Assembly: GCF_027533505.1 (NCBI RefSeq)
Contig: NZ_JAPZUB010000037.1
Location: 1 to 64,000, forward strand
Length of the DNA: 64,000 bases
Direction of reading: 5' to 3'
Origin: Flavobacterium sp.
GTDB lineage: Bacteria > Bacteroidota > Bacteroidia > Flavobacteriales > Flavobacteriaceae
Shown here piece by piece: positions 8,274-14,804 of the stretch; position 1 is the first letter of the stretch; each line of letters begins with the position of its first letter. The notes under the pieces were generated by a model that saw nothing but the letters and a program-made list of their open reading frames with translations, had not been told where the DNA came from and searched no databases. A program made the position numbers and the translations under genes.

Positions 8274-8627
8274 TTAAAATGGTAAAGTATCAACATCAAC
8301 TTTTGGAGCATAACCATCCCAAATTGGAGTTTTTCTTTGTCCAAATAAAAATTTACCACGAGGTTTTCCAGCCTCATTATGAACAATTACATAAATTCTG
8401 TCATTCTTACTAATTGAAATTTTATCTTCTAAATCATCTTTTAATTGTTTAAACTTATCATCATAGTCTAAATCAGTTCCATGAAAATTATATTCAAAAA
8501 AACAATTTGAGTTACCACAATCTTTTGCCTTGTAGGTATCTAAAAAAATGTATAAACTGTCATATTCCCCTCTTATACCTAGATCAAAGTTTAAAATAAC
8601 ATAATTTGAGTAATCCATTTTAACCAT
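8274..8627 (-). CDS. Hypothetical 117-residue partner of the PIN protein
   Basis: I do not recognise this protein. It is acidic in the middle (GTDLDYDDKFKQLKDDLEDK) and ends with GKFLFGQRKTPIWDGYAP. Two cysteines (CGNSNC) lie near residue 40. No DNA-binding motif of the usual antitoxin kinds is visible. The spacing of two bases to the PIN gene argues for co-translation. It could be an antitoxin of an unusual type or a sensor for the nuclease. The first ATG and a second one three codons later are both possible starts. Confidence 0.6.
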   Translation of the reverse strand: MVKMDYSNYVILNFDLGIRGEYDSLYIFLDTYKAKDCGNSNCFFEYNFHGTDLDYDDKFKQLKDDLEDKISISKNDRIYVIVHNEAGKPRGKFLFGQRKTPIWDGYAPKVDVDTLPF

Positions 8628-8992
8628 TTTAAAATTCCTGTTTATCTGTCTTAAAACTTTTTTTATCGAGCCGCTTCAAAAATTCTTCTCCAATCCTCAG
8701 GCCTATACCTACCCTTACATTCCGAAGGCTAAAAATAGTATTTTTTCACGAAACTTCCTACCCCTTTCTTTGTAGCGTCGCGAGCCGTGGGGATAGGAGC
8801 GGTGTTGGGGAATCGGCGGGGAGTTTTTTATGGAATAAAACCTTGCGTAGCCTTGGTGGGAAACCCCTTTCACGGTTGTCCAATCGGGTGCTAAGCCGTG
8901 AAAAATGCGCAAAAAATTGCACACTTATTGCACACCTTTGTGAAGCTTATTTTTCAACGCATTTGCTACATTCGTAGTAAACCTTTCGAACC
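8628..8992. other. Gene-free stretch at the right edge of the first defence island
   Basis: No convincing gene is seen. It holds a perfect 8-base inverted repeat, TTTCACGG at 8868-8875 and CCGTGAAA at 8896-8903, and two copies of TTGCACAC at 8917 and 8929. Base composition changes here from AT-rich to more GC-rich, so this is the likely border of the island. A 69-codon minus-strand frame inside it has no protein-like features and is left out. Confidence 0.5.
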
Positions 8993-10099
8993 ATGAAAAC
9001 AGTAGTATCCCTCACTCGCGGGTGCCGCTTTATGCTTGCGGTACTTTGGGTTAGCGCTAGCCTCGCACAATCCCCCTCCCAACCCATCAAACAAAACAAG
9101 CAAAAAGTAATAACGCTCTATCAAAATGCCCGTTTTACCGAAGCGCTAAACGTACTGCAACCCACCTCAACCACCCCTACTCCCTCCCTTGACGAAGTGG
9201 TGCTTACGATACTTTGCCAATACCATACCGGCAACGCTGAAGCAGCCGCCATTACCGTGTTGCAAAACATGGAGCGCTTAACACAAAAAGGTACCCCTTT
9301 GCAGCAAGCCCAAGGGTATCTCGTATTGGGCATCAACGAACTTATGGCACAGCGGTATTCCACAGCGCGACTACGACTCGAGGCTGCCCTACGGCAGTTT
9401 AAAGCCCTAAAGAACACAGAGGCCATGCGTTTAGCCCACTATTTTCTTGCCAAATGTTGGGAAGCCCAAGGGCAAGATCAAGCCGCCCTTCCGCATTATA
9501 CTGCGCTTACACTCCCTACCGCGCACCACCCCAAAACGCTCCCCATTTACCGCGAAGCTTTTGAAGTGCGACTGCAAAACACCCCCAAAGACCATCCCGA
9601 ATACGCCACGCGTGTGGCCGAACTCTATGCTGCCGATACCTATCTCACAAAGCATTTTCCAAAAGCGCAATCCTTACCCGCACGGTATTTTTCACCCGAA
9701 ACCGTTAGTCAATACTATGCCCAAACAACCCAATCCCACTGGGGACTGTGGACAGGGATCGTTATAGGGGGACTCTCCCTTGGCGGGTACGCCTTTTACC
9801 GAAAGTCGCAGCGCAAAAAAAATACTCCGCAAGAAAACAATACCCCTCCCCTCACCCCCGAAGAAGCACCAATCGCTACGGCGCCCACATCGCAACACCT
9901 TACAGCCGACTATTGGGACAGTGCCGATATGCTAATGCATTTTAAAATTGGGGAGAAAACACTCTACCGTTGGCGGAAAAAAGGGTACCTCCCATTTATC
10001 AATATTGGCGGAAAAATCTACTACCCCAAGCAAGCTGTCCAAGAACTACTGCAACAGCAGTTGGACGATAAATACCACCCCATCCATCAGCGACGGTAA
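8993..10099 (+). CDS. Membrane-anchored TPR protein with cytoplasmic HTH domain
   Basis: A 368-residue protein with three parts. Residues 1-25 form a signal-like hydrophobic N terminus. Residues about 35-245 are helical, with spaced Ala/Leu patterns of TPR type (for example ALNVL and AQGYLVLGINELMAQRYSTA). Residues about 250-268 (GLWTGIVIGGLSLGGYAFY) are a single membrane span followed by Arg and Lys. After a Pro/Thr-rich linker, residues 310-352 form a compact helix-turn-helix like those of excisionase or MerR-type HTH_17 proteins (FKIGEKTLYRWRKKGYLP). The topology implies a periplasmic TPR sensor and a DNA-binding domain inside the cell. A strong terminator follows, so it is a single-gene unit. 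Confidence 0.75.
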   Translation: MKTVVSLTRGCRFMLAVLWVSASLAQSPSQPIKQNKQKVITLYQNARFTEALNVLQPTSTTPTPSLDEVVLTILCQYHTGNAEAAAITVLQNMERLTQKGTPLQQAQGYLVLGINELMAQRYSTARLRLEAALRQFKALKNTEAMRLAHYFLAKCWEAQGQDQAALPHYTALTLPTAHHPKTLPIYREAFEVRLQNTPKDHPEYATRVAELYAADTYLTKHFPKAQSLPARYFSPETVSQYYAQTTQSHWGLWTGIVIGGLSLGGYAFYRKSQRKKNTPQENNTPPLTPEEAPIATAPTSQHLTADYWDSADMLMHFKIGEKTLYRWRKKGYLPFINIGGKIYYPKQAVQELLQQQLDDKYHPIHQRR

Positions 10100-10138
10100 T
10101 ATAGCATTACATCCCTTTTTCACTTTATTTTACATCTT

Positions 10139-10182
10139 CAAAGACCCCAAAATGCACGCTGAAGCATTGGGGTCTTTTTTTT
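10139..10182 (+). terminator. Strong intrinsic terminator after the TPR/HTH gene
   Basis: AAGACCCCAA and TTGGGGTCTT form a perfect 10-base stem around a 16-base loop and run into eight T residues. Confidence 0.9.
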
Positions 10183-10220
10183 AGACCCAATCGCAGGGTT
10201 TTTGGTCTAAAAAAAGGCAA

Positions 10221-10262
10221 TTTGTTCGGGACTTGTTCGGGACTTGTTCGGGATTTGTTCGG
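10221..10262. repeat. Four tandem 11-base units TTGTTCGGGAC
   Basis: Four consecutive copies of an 11-base unit, TTGTTCGGGA plus C or T, with almost no divergence. The 11-base period is close to one turn of DNA, so the same face is presented four times. Confidence 0.9.
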
Positions 10263-10289
10263 CAAAGTACCCTTTTTACCGAAGGCGTA

Positions 10290-10322
10290 CCGAACAAGCT
10301 CCGAAGAAAGTCCGAACAAGGT
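10290..10322. repeat. Three inverted 11-base units CCGAACAAGNT
   Basis: The units CCGAACAAGCT, CCGAAGAAAGT and CCGAACAAGGT follow at exact 11-base spacing. They are the inverse complement of the array at 10221, so the two arrays could pair in a transcript or form an inverted operator. Confidence 0.85.
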
Positions 10323-10380
10323 CGGAAAAACACCCCCCTTTTTCCGTAAAAACAGCAACAGGACAGGGCATCCGGTCAAG

Positions 10381-10420
10381 AGCGGACAAAAGCGGACAAT
10401 ACCGGACTTTGCTGGACAGG
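10381..10420. repeat. Four degenerate 10-base units around CGGACA
   Basis: AGCGGACAAA, AGCGGACAAT, ACCGGACTTT and GCTGGACAGG follow each other at an exact 10-base period. This again matches one helical turn per unit. Confidence 0.75.
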
Positions 10421-10517
10421 GGCGTGATGGAGTCAAAAACCCGTTCTAGTTTTGGGTCACGATACCGCACTACCCATGCGCTTCGTATCAGTATTGTTTA
10501 ACTTAAATTTTTACATT

Positions 10518-11159
10518 ATGGGTACTTACAACAAGGGGATTTTAGGCCCTTTTTCAGGAAAAGTTGGCACCGTTATCGGGGCTACATGGCGCGGTAAAGA
10601 CTATATGCGGTCTTTACCCAAAAAAACAAACCGTCCAGCGACAGCCGAGCAGTTGTTGCAACGGGAAAAGTTTGAAACGGCAACGGATTTTCTCCGTCCG
10701 ATGTACCCCGTATTGCGCCAATGTTTTGGCCGTAAAGACGGGAAAAACACCCGATTGAATCAGGCGTTATCGTATCACATGCGAGAAGCCCTTCAAGTCG
10801 TGGGGAACACCGTAACTATTGACTACCCCAAAGTATTGATCGGAAGCGGTAGTCTATTGGGGGTGTTGAATCCAGAGGTGACTGCCTTGGGCAACAACCA
10901 ATTGCAGTTTTCGTGGGAGGACAATGCCAATCAAGGCGGTGGCCAGGGAACCGACAGCGTGGTCATCGTAGTATTTGCACCCACATCCAAAGGGTATTAC
11001 ACCAATTTGTTGGCCGCATCGCGCAGCGCTTTGACCGCAACGGTGACCCTCCCCACCGCCTTCGCTGGGGAAACCGTGCACTGCTGGATCACTTTTACTG
11101 CCAACGGGGGTGCCGATAGTGCCACAAGCGCTTACCTTCCTCCGATTACCGTGAGTTAA
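10518..11159 (+). CDS. DUF6266 family protein
   Basis: A 213-residue protein starting MGTYNKGILGPFSGKVGTVI, the hallmark N terminus of DUF6266, a Bacteroidota family of unknown function. The conserved WRGKDYMRSLPKK and the region rich in Gln, Arg and Phe (QLLQREKFETATDFLRP) follow. The C-terminal half reads as a beta-sandwich (VVIVVFAPTSKGYY, ATVTLPTAFAGETVHCWITF). A longer frame begins at 10452 but adds 22 unrelated codons; the start at 10518 restores the family N terminus and follows an AT-rich leader. It has no signal peptide. A terminator closes the unit. Confidence 0.85.
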   Translation: MGTYNKGILGPFSGKVGTVIGATWRGKDYMRSLPKKTNRPATAEQLLQREKFETATDFLRPMYPVLRQCFGRKDGKNTRLNQALSYHMREALQVVGNTVTIDYPKVLIGSGSLLGVLNPEVTALGNNQLQFSWEDNANQGGGQGTDSVVIVVFAPTSKGYYTNLLAASRSALTATVTLPTAFAGETVHCWITFTANGGADSATSAYLPPITVS

Positions 11160-11180
11160 TACCACGGCCTGTTAAAAACG

Positions 11181-11212
11181 ACCCGAGTTGATGCTTCAGC
11201 TCGGGTTTTTTT
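11181..11212 (+). terminator. Intrinsic terminator after the DUF6266 gene
   Basis: ACCCGAGTT and CAGCTCGGGT form a stem followed by seven T residues. It could also serve the convergent gene at 11218-11601. Confidence 0.85.
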
Positions 11213-11217
11213 ATGCT

Positions 11218-11601
11218 CTACACCGAAGGGTTTATCGTCTCAAAGTAATTTTTCAAGGCTTCCAGTTGCGAGGGCTCCACCCGATTCTTATCAATCACCA
11301 CAGTCATGTGTTTTGCTTTGAGGGTATAATCGCCGGCAAAGTAGGTTAGCGATTGGATGTCTTCGTGGGGGATGATTTTCTTTTTGAAAAATCCGTGGTA
11401 CGTAATGGTGTCCGGGTGAAGTTCTAGCCACACCCTATTTTTGATGTAAAAATATTGCCCAATATACAGCACCCCTATACCCGACAAACCCGCTAGAAAG
11501 GGACTGCCGTCTGAAAAAAAAGTATAGGTCCCAAGCGCTACATACCCGACTCCGAGAAATAAATTGCGTTGCAGATGGCTTTGATTGTAAAGAATGTTCA
11601 T
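11218..11601 (-). CDS. Small membrane protein with PH-like domain
   Basis: A 127-residue protein with two hydrophobic segments (about residues 12-28 and 33-50) followed by a soluble domain that resembles bacterial PH-like folds (VWLELHPDTITYHGFF, then KKKIIPHEDIQSLTYF). The longest frame begins at 11655, but the Met at 11601 (MNILYNQSHL) is a better start because the extra 18 residues look like leader. It has no operon partner. Function unknown; membrane-associated regulators of this shape are common in Flavobacteria. Confidence 0.6.
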   Translation of the reverse strand: MNILYNQSHLQRNLFLGVGYVALGTYTFFSDGSPFLAGLSGIGVLYIGQYFYIKNRVWLELHPDTITYHGFFKKKIIPHEDIQSLTYFAGDYTLKAKHMTVVIDKNRVEPSQLEALKNYFETINPSV

Positions 11602-11803
11602 CCCGTAAAGATACAACTTCACCCCAAAAAAAGAAACCCGTTGGAGGGCTTTCAACAGGATGTAAAACCCACACTGCCGCGTTACGTATTGCAGGATTGA
11701 AGCCGTAATTTCGGAGCCAAACGGTCTTTGAAACGGGGTTCCTTTTTTTCATTTTTTAAAAAAAGAATAAAAAAAAACATGGGTCGCGGCTTTATTTATC
11801 GTA

Positions 11804-11815
11804 ATATTGCAATAT
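11804..11815. promoter_or_regulatory. Probable ArsR operator, palindrome ATATTGCAATAT
   Basis: A perfect 12-base palindrome lies 14 bases before the arsR start and overlaps TAATATTG, a near-match to the -7 box. The position fits autorepression by the ArsR protein encoded next. Confidence 0.75.
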
Positions 11816-11829
11816 AATTAAATACAAAA

Positions 11830-12159
11830 ATGGGCGTAACCAAAACAGAGCATTTTACTGAAGCACAAAATGCGATAGCAGTACAACTAAAAGCCTTAGC
11901 ACATCCGGCTCGCATAGCCATCATGGAGTATTTGTGCGAAGTTAATTCCTGCATTTGTGGCGATATCGTCAATGAATTGCCTTTATCCCAACCGACGATT
12001 TCACAACATCTAAAAGAGTTGAAAAACGCCGGACTCATCAAAGGTACCGTCGAGGGCACCGCGATTTGCTATTGTATTGATGAAAAAGGGATGGCGCAGT
12101 TGCAAACCTATTTCAACCAATTTGCCGCCCGACTTCAGGACAAAAATCAATGTTGTTAA
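11830..12159 (+). CDS. arsR: ArsR/SmtB family metalloregulator
   Basis: A 109-residue winged-helix repressor. ALAHPARIAIMEYL leads into the HTH (DIVNELPLSQPTISQHLKEL, about 45-64). Cys36, Cys41 and Cys43 cluster around the start of the HTH, and the protein ends in CysCys; these are candidate As(III) ligands. In this family binding of arsenite releases the repressor from DNA. The palindrome just upstream is the expected operator. It is the first gene of a four-gene arsenic operon and is followed after 17 bases by the DUF6428 gene. Confidence 0.92.
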   Translation: MGVTKTEHFTEAQNAIAVQLKALAHPARIAIMEYLCEVNSCICGDIVNELPLSQPTISQHLKELKNAGLIKGTVEGTAICYCIDEKGMAQLQTYFNQFAARLQDKNQCC

Positions 12160-12176
12160 CCCAAAAATCATACGCA

Positions 12177-12638
12177 ATGAAACTTTCTACCTTCATGAGT
12201 CATTTGGAAAGACTCTCCGAAATGCATTTCCAATTGCCCAACGGACAAAAGGTTCCAGCACATTTCCACATTACGGAAGCCGGTCTTACCACCAAGCGTT
12301 TTATCGATTGTGGAGGGACTTTTCGAACGACCAAAAACCTCACATTACAAGTTTGGGTCGCCCACGATACCGATCATCGATTATCGCCTGATAAGTTAAT
12401 TCGCATTTTAAAAATGGCCGAACCCTTGTACCAAGAGGACGATTTGGAGATTGAAGTCGAATACCAAGACACCACCATCAGTCGGTATGGCTTGTCATTC
12501 GAAAAGGGTATTTTTTGCTTCGAACCCAAATTCACCGATTGTTTAGCCAAAGATCATTGCGGTATTCCTGAGGCGCAAATGCCTCAAAAAAATACAACCA
12601 CCACAGCAACCTGTACTCCTGGGGGCGGTTGTTGTTAA
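12177..12638 (+). CDS. DUF6428 family protein of the arsenic operon
   Basis: A 153-residue protein starting MKLSTFMSHLERL, the usual start for DUF6428 proteins in Bacteroidota arsenic operons; the nine codons before it in the longest frame are leader. Conserved-looking segments are PAHFHITEAG, FIDCGGTFR and HRLSPDKL. The C terminus has a flexible Thr-rich tail ending CTPGGGCC, together with several earlier cysteines. A role as metal(loid) sensor, chaperone or carrier handing arsenic to the neighbouring enzymes is plausible but unproven. Confidence 0.75.
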   Translation: MKLSTFMSHLERLSEMHFQLPNGQKVPAHFHITEAGLTTKRFIDCGGTFRTTKNLTLQVWVAHDTDHRLSPDKLIRILKMAEPLYQEDDLEIEVEYQDTTISRYGLSFEKGIFCFEPKFTDCLAKDHCGIPEAQMPQKNTTTTATCTPGGGCC

Positions 12639-12649
12639 TTTTCTAACGT

Positions 12650-13279
12650 ATGAAAAACGAACTCTTTCCTGCACTGCGCCATTACCTCGAAGCGAGTGAT
12701 GTTGCGCGTATACCCCTTGAACGGCTGGCGTTATTGGAACCCGTAATCGAGTATGGACGTGAGGCATTGGCAGCGGGACAATCGCTTGTATGGAATTGCA
12801 TTTGTACCCACAATTCGCGACGCAGTCACCTCACGCAAGTGTGGGCCCAAGCCGCCGCCGATTATTATGGCATTCCGCTCACTGCCTATTCGGGCGGCAC
12901 GGAAGCAACAACCCTTTACCCCGCGATTCTCGAAACGCTTCATGCCGCAGGGATACAGTATCAAACCTTGGCCACAGGCGAGAATCCGATTTACGCCCTT
13001 CGCACGGGGCCAAACACCCTGCCTATCCTTGGGTTTTCAAAAGTCTACGAACATCCGTTCAACCCCCAATCGGACTTTATTGCGTTAATGACTTGTTCAA
13101 GTGCCGATGAAGGTTGCCCGATTGTTCTTGGCGCGAAGGCCCGTTTTCCACTGCGCTATAACGATCCGAAAATCGCCGACGGAACGCCGGAACAAGCAGC
13201 CGTATATGCCGAGCGGTGCCGACAAATTGCGACAGAAATGATGTATGTGATGGCACAACTACAACCCCATCAACCATGA
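12650..13279 (+). CDS. LMW protein-tyrosine-phosphatase-like arsenate reductase
   Basis: A 209-residue protein with the phosphatase loop CTHNSRR (Cys52 to Arg58, CX5R) that forms the oxyanion site in the low-molecular-weight phosphatase and thioredoxin-type arsenate reductase fold. A further Cys pair occurs in [10 protein letters not shown], near residues 149-156, where the redox relay of such enzymes would lie, and YNDPK later supplies the general-acid Asp-Pro. The likely reaction is reduction of As(V) to As(III) for export by the next gene, which it overlaps by 4 bases (ATGA). Whether it acts on arsenate or on phosphotyrosine cannot be told from sequence. Confidence 0.8.
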   Translation: MKNELFPALRHYLEASDVARIPLERLALLEPVIEYGREALAAGQSLVWNCICTHNSRRSHLTQVWAQAAADYYGIPLTAYSGGTEATTLYPAILETLHAAGIQYQTLATGENPIYALRTGPNTLPILGFSKVYEHPFNPQSDFIALMTCSSADEGCPIVLGAKARFPLRYNDPKIADGTPEQAAVYAERCRQIATEMMYVMAQLQPHQP

Positions 13280-14340
13280 GTGCTCAAAATTGTACCCCTG
13301 TAGTCAACCGAAAACGGCTGTCCTTTTTAGACCGTTACCTTACGCTTTGGATCTTTTTAGCGATGGCGCTTGGAGTCGGTTTAGGGCATTTTTACCCCTC
13401 GGTGAGTGAGGATATTCAAAACTTATCCCACGGCACAACCAATATTCCGTTGGCTATCGGCTTGATTCTTATGATGTATCCGCCGCTTGCCAAAGTGAAT
13501 TACAGTAAAATGAAACCCGTTTTTAAAAACACCAAAGTCCTTACGGCTTCCTTGTTTCTAAATTGGATCGTGGGACCTCTTCTGATGTTTGCGTTGGCCT
13601 TGTTGTTATTGCCCGATTATCCCGAATACCGCAATGGATTGATTTTAATCGGCTTGGCCCGATGTATTGCTATGGTGGTGGTTTGGAATGATTTGGCCGA
13701 GGGTGACCGCGAGTACGGCGCCGGTCTCATTGCCTTAAACAGTATCTTCCAAGTACTTTTTTACAGCGTTTATGCGTATCTATTTTTGGGCGTTTTACCT
13801 CCTTATTTTGGATTACCGGGAATTGAAGTCGATTTATCAATCGGTATCATCGCCGAAAGTGTCGGTATTTATTTGGGAATTCCTTTTCTGTTGGGCATAA
13901 CCTCCCGCTATCTTCTAATCCATCTCAAAGGAGAAGCATGGTTCCAAGAACGATTTGTTCCGTTTGTATCCCCTTTTACTTTGGTGGCGTTGTTGGCTAC
14001 GATTGTATTGATGTTTAGTTTAAAAGGGCAACTTATTCTTGAAATCCCATGGGATGTGGTGCGAATTGCCATTCCTTTGGTACTCTATTTTGCGATGATG
14101 TTTGTGCTTAGTTTTATCTTGGGCCGTTACTTTGGTGCCAACTATGCCCAATCGACTGCGGTCGCTTTTACGGCAACAGGCAACAATTTTGAGTTGGCCA
14201 TTGCTGTGGCCATCGGCGTATTTGGGTTACACAGTGGGGAAGCTTTTGCGGGTGTCATCGGACCTTTGGTTGAAGTTCCCGCGTTAATCGCCTTGGTTCA
14301 ACTCGCCTTTTGGTTTCGAAAAAAAGGAGGAACTCCATAA
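13276..14340 (+). CDS. acr3: ACR3 family arsenite efflux permease
   Basis: A 354-residue membrane protein with about ten hydrophobic segments. The conserved ACR3 signature [16 protein letters not shown] has the cysteine essential for transport at position 130, and the later [20 protein letters not shown] carries the second conserved motif. It exports arsenite using the proton motive force. The start at 13276 overlaps the stop of the reductase gene; the longer frame from 13216 lies inside that gene. It ends the arsenic operon. Confidence 0.93.
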   Translation: MSAQNCTPVVNRKRLSFLDRYLTLWIFLAMALGVGLGHFYPSVSEDIQNLSHGTTNIPLAIGLILMMYPPLAKVNYSKMKPVFKNTKVLTASLFLNWIVGPLLMFALALLLLPDYPEYRNGLILIGLARCIAMVVVWNDLAEGDREYGAGLIALNSIFQVLFYSVYAYLFLGVLPPYFGLPGIEVDLSIGIIAESVGIYLGIPFLLGITSRYLLIHLKGEAWFQERFVPFVSPFTLVALLATIVLMFSLKGQLILEIPWDVVRIAIPLVLYFAMMFVLSFILGRYFGANYAQSTAVAFTATGNNFELAIAVAIGVFGLHSGEAFAGVIGPLVEVPALIALVQLAFWFRKKGGTP

Positions 14341-14353
14341 GGAGCGGGTTCAC

Positions 14354-14361
14354 TATATTTG
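14354..14361 (+). promoter_or_regulatory. -7 box TATATTTG before the haemoglobin gene
   Basis: A perfect match to TAnnTTTG 14 bases before the start codon. No clear -33 TTG is seen at the proper distance. Confidence 0.5.
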
Positions 14362-14375
14362 TTGCAATAAAATAA

Positions 14376-14765
14376 ATGCTCATGACCGACTTACAAAATC
14401 AAGAGGACATTTACCGCATTGTCTCTGAATTCTATAAAAAACTTTTCGCTGATGAACGCATCAGTTATATTTTCACTGAAGTTATTCCGGTTCATGAAAA
14501 ACTAGAGGAACATTTACAAATCCTGGTGCGCTTTTGGTCGCAGGCTTTGCTTGGTACGGGGGGTTATGTCAACAATCTCACCCAAATCCACATGGAGGTC
14601 GACACCCTTTCGGCCTTAACCAAGGAGCATTTTGATCTTTGGCTGGAGCATTTTGAAGCGGCTATCAACGAAAACTTTGAAGGGTTTAATTGTGAGCGAA
14701 TGAAAAACATGGCGCACAATTTATCGACCATCATGCAAATCAAAATCAAACAAAAAAGAGGATAG
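14376..14765 (+). CDS. Group III truncated haemoglobin
   Basis: A 129-residue globin close in layout to Campylobacter Ctb. Tyr20 at helix B (B10), the proximal haem His72 in QIHMEVD and Trp89 (G8) in HFDLWLEHF line up with the family. Group III truncated globins bind oxygen or NO and are linked to nitrosative or redox stress. It has its own -7 box and lies 35 bases after acr3, so it may be read either with the arsenic operon or alone. The first two Met codons (residues 1 and 3) are both possible starts. Confidence 0.85.
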   Translation: MLMTDLQNQEDIYRIVSEFYKKLFADERISYIFTEVIPVHEKLEEHLQILVRFWSQALLGTGGYVNNLTQIHMEVDTLSALTKEHFDLWLEHFEAAINENFEGFNCERMKNMAHNLSTIMQIKIKQKRG

Positions 14766-14788
14766 CGTTCACTACCCTCTTTTTTTAT
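14757..14788. terminator. Bidirectional terminator between convergent genes
   Basis: AGAGGATAG and CTACCCTCT form an imperfect stem flanked by A residues on the left and seven T residues on the right, between the globin gene and the convergent repeat protein gene. Confidence 0.7.
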
Positions 14789-14804
14789 AAAGAACCGATA
14801 CGGT

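Larger units (their letters stand above)
10183..10517. other. Gene-free repeat-rich region upstream of the DUF6266 gene
   Basis: This stretch has several overlapping short frames on both strands, but all are by-products of the tandem repeats and none resembles a protein. It contains three short-period arrays, listed separately, and presumably the promoter of the gene at 10518, for which no perfect -7 box could be chosen. Confidence 0.6.

Noticed and set aside
8715..8924. 69-codon minus-strand frame at the island edge
   Set aside because: No protein-like composition, overlaps a perfect inverted repeat, and no start context.
8917..8940. TTGCACAC repeat read as a promoter for the TPR/HTH gene
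   Set aside because: Distance between TTG and the TTTG-ending box is 13 bases, shorter than the 17-23 expected.
10125..10501. Four overlapping frames of 64-103 codons on both strands
   Set aside because: Products are made of the 10-11 base tandem repeats and terminator and differ by frame only.
11435..11752. 105-codon minus-strand frame
   Set aside because: Overlaps the PH-like gene in another frame; only its first third is not explained and it matches no family.
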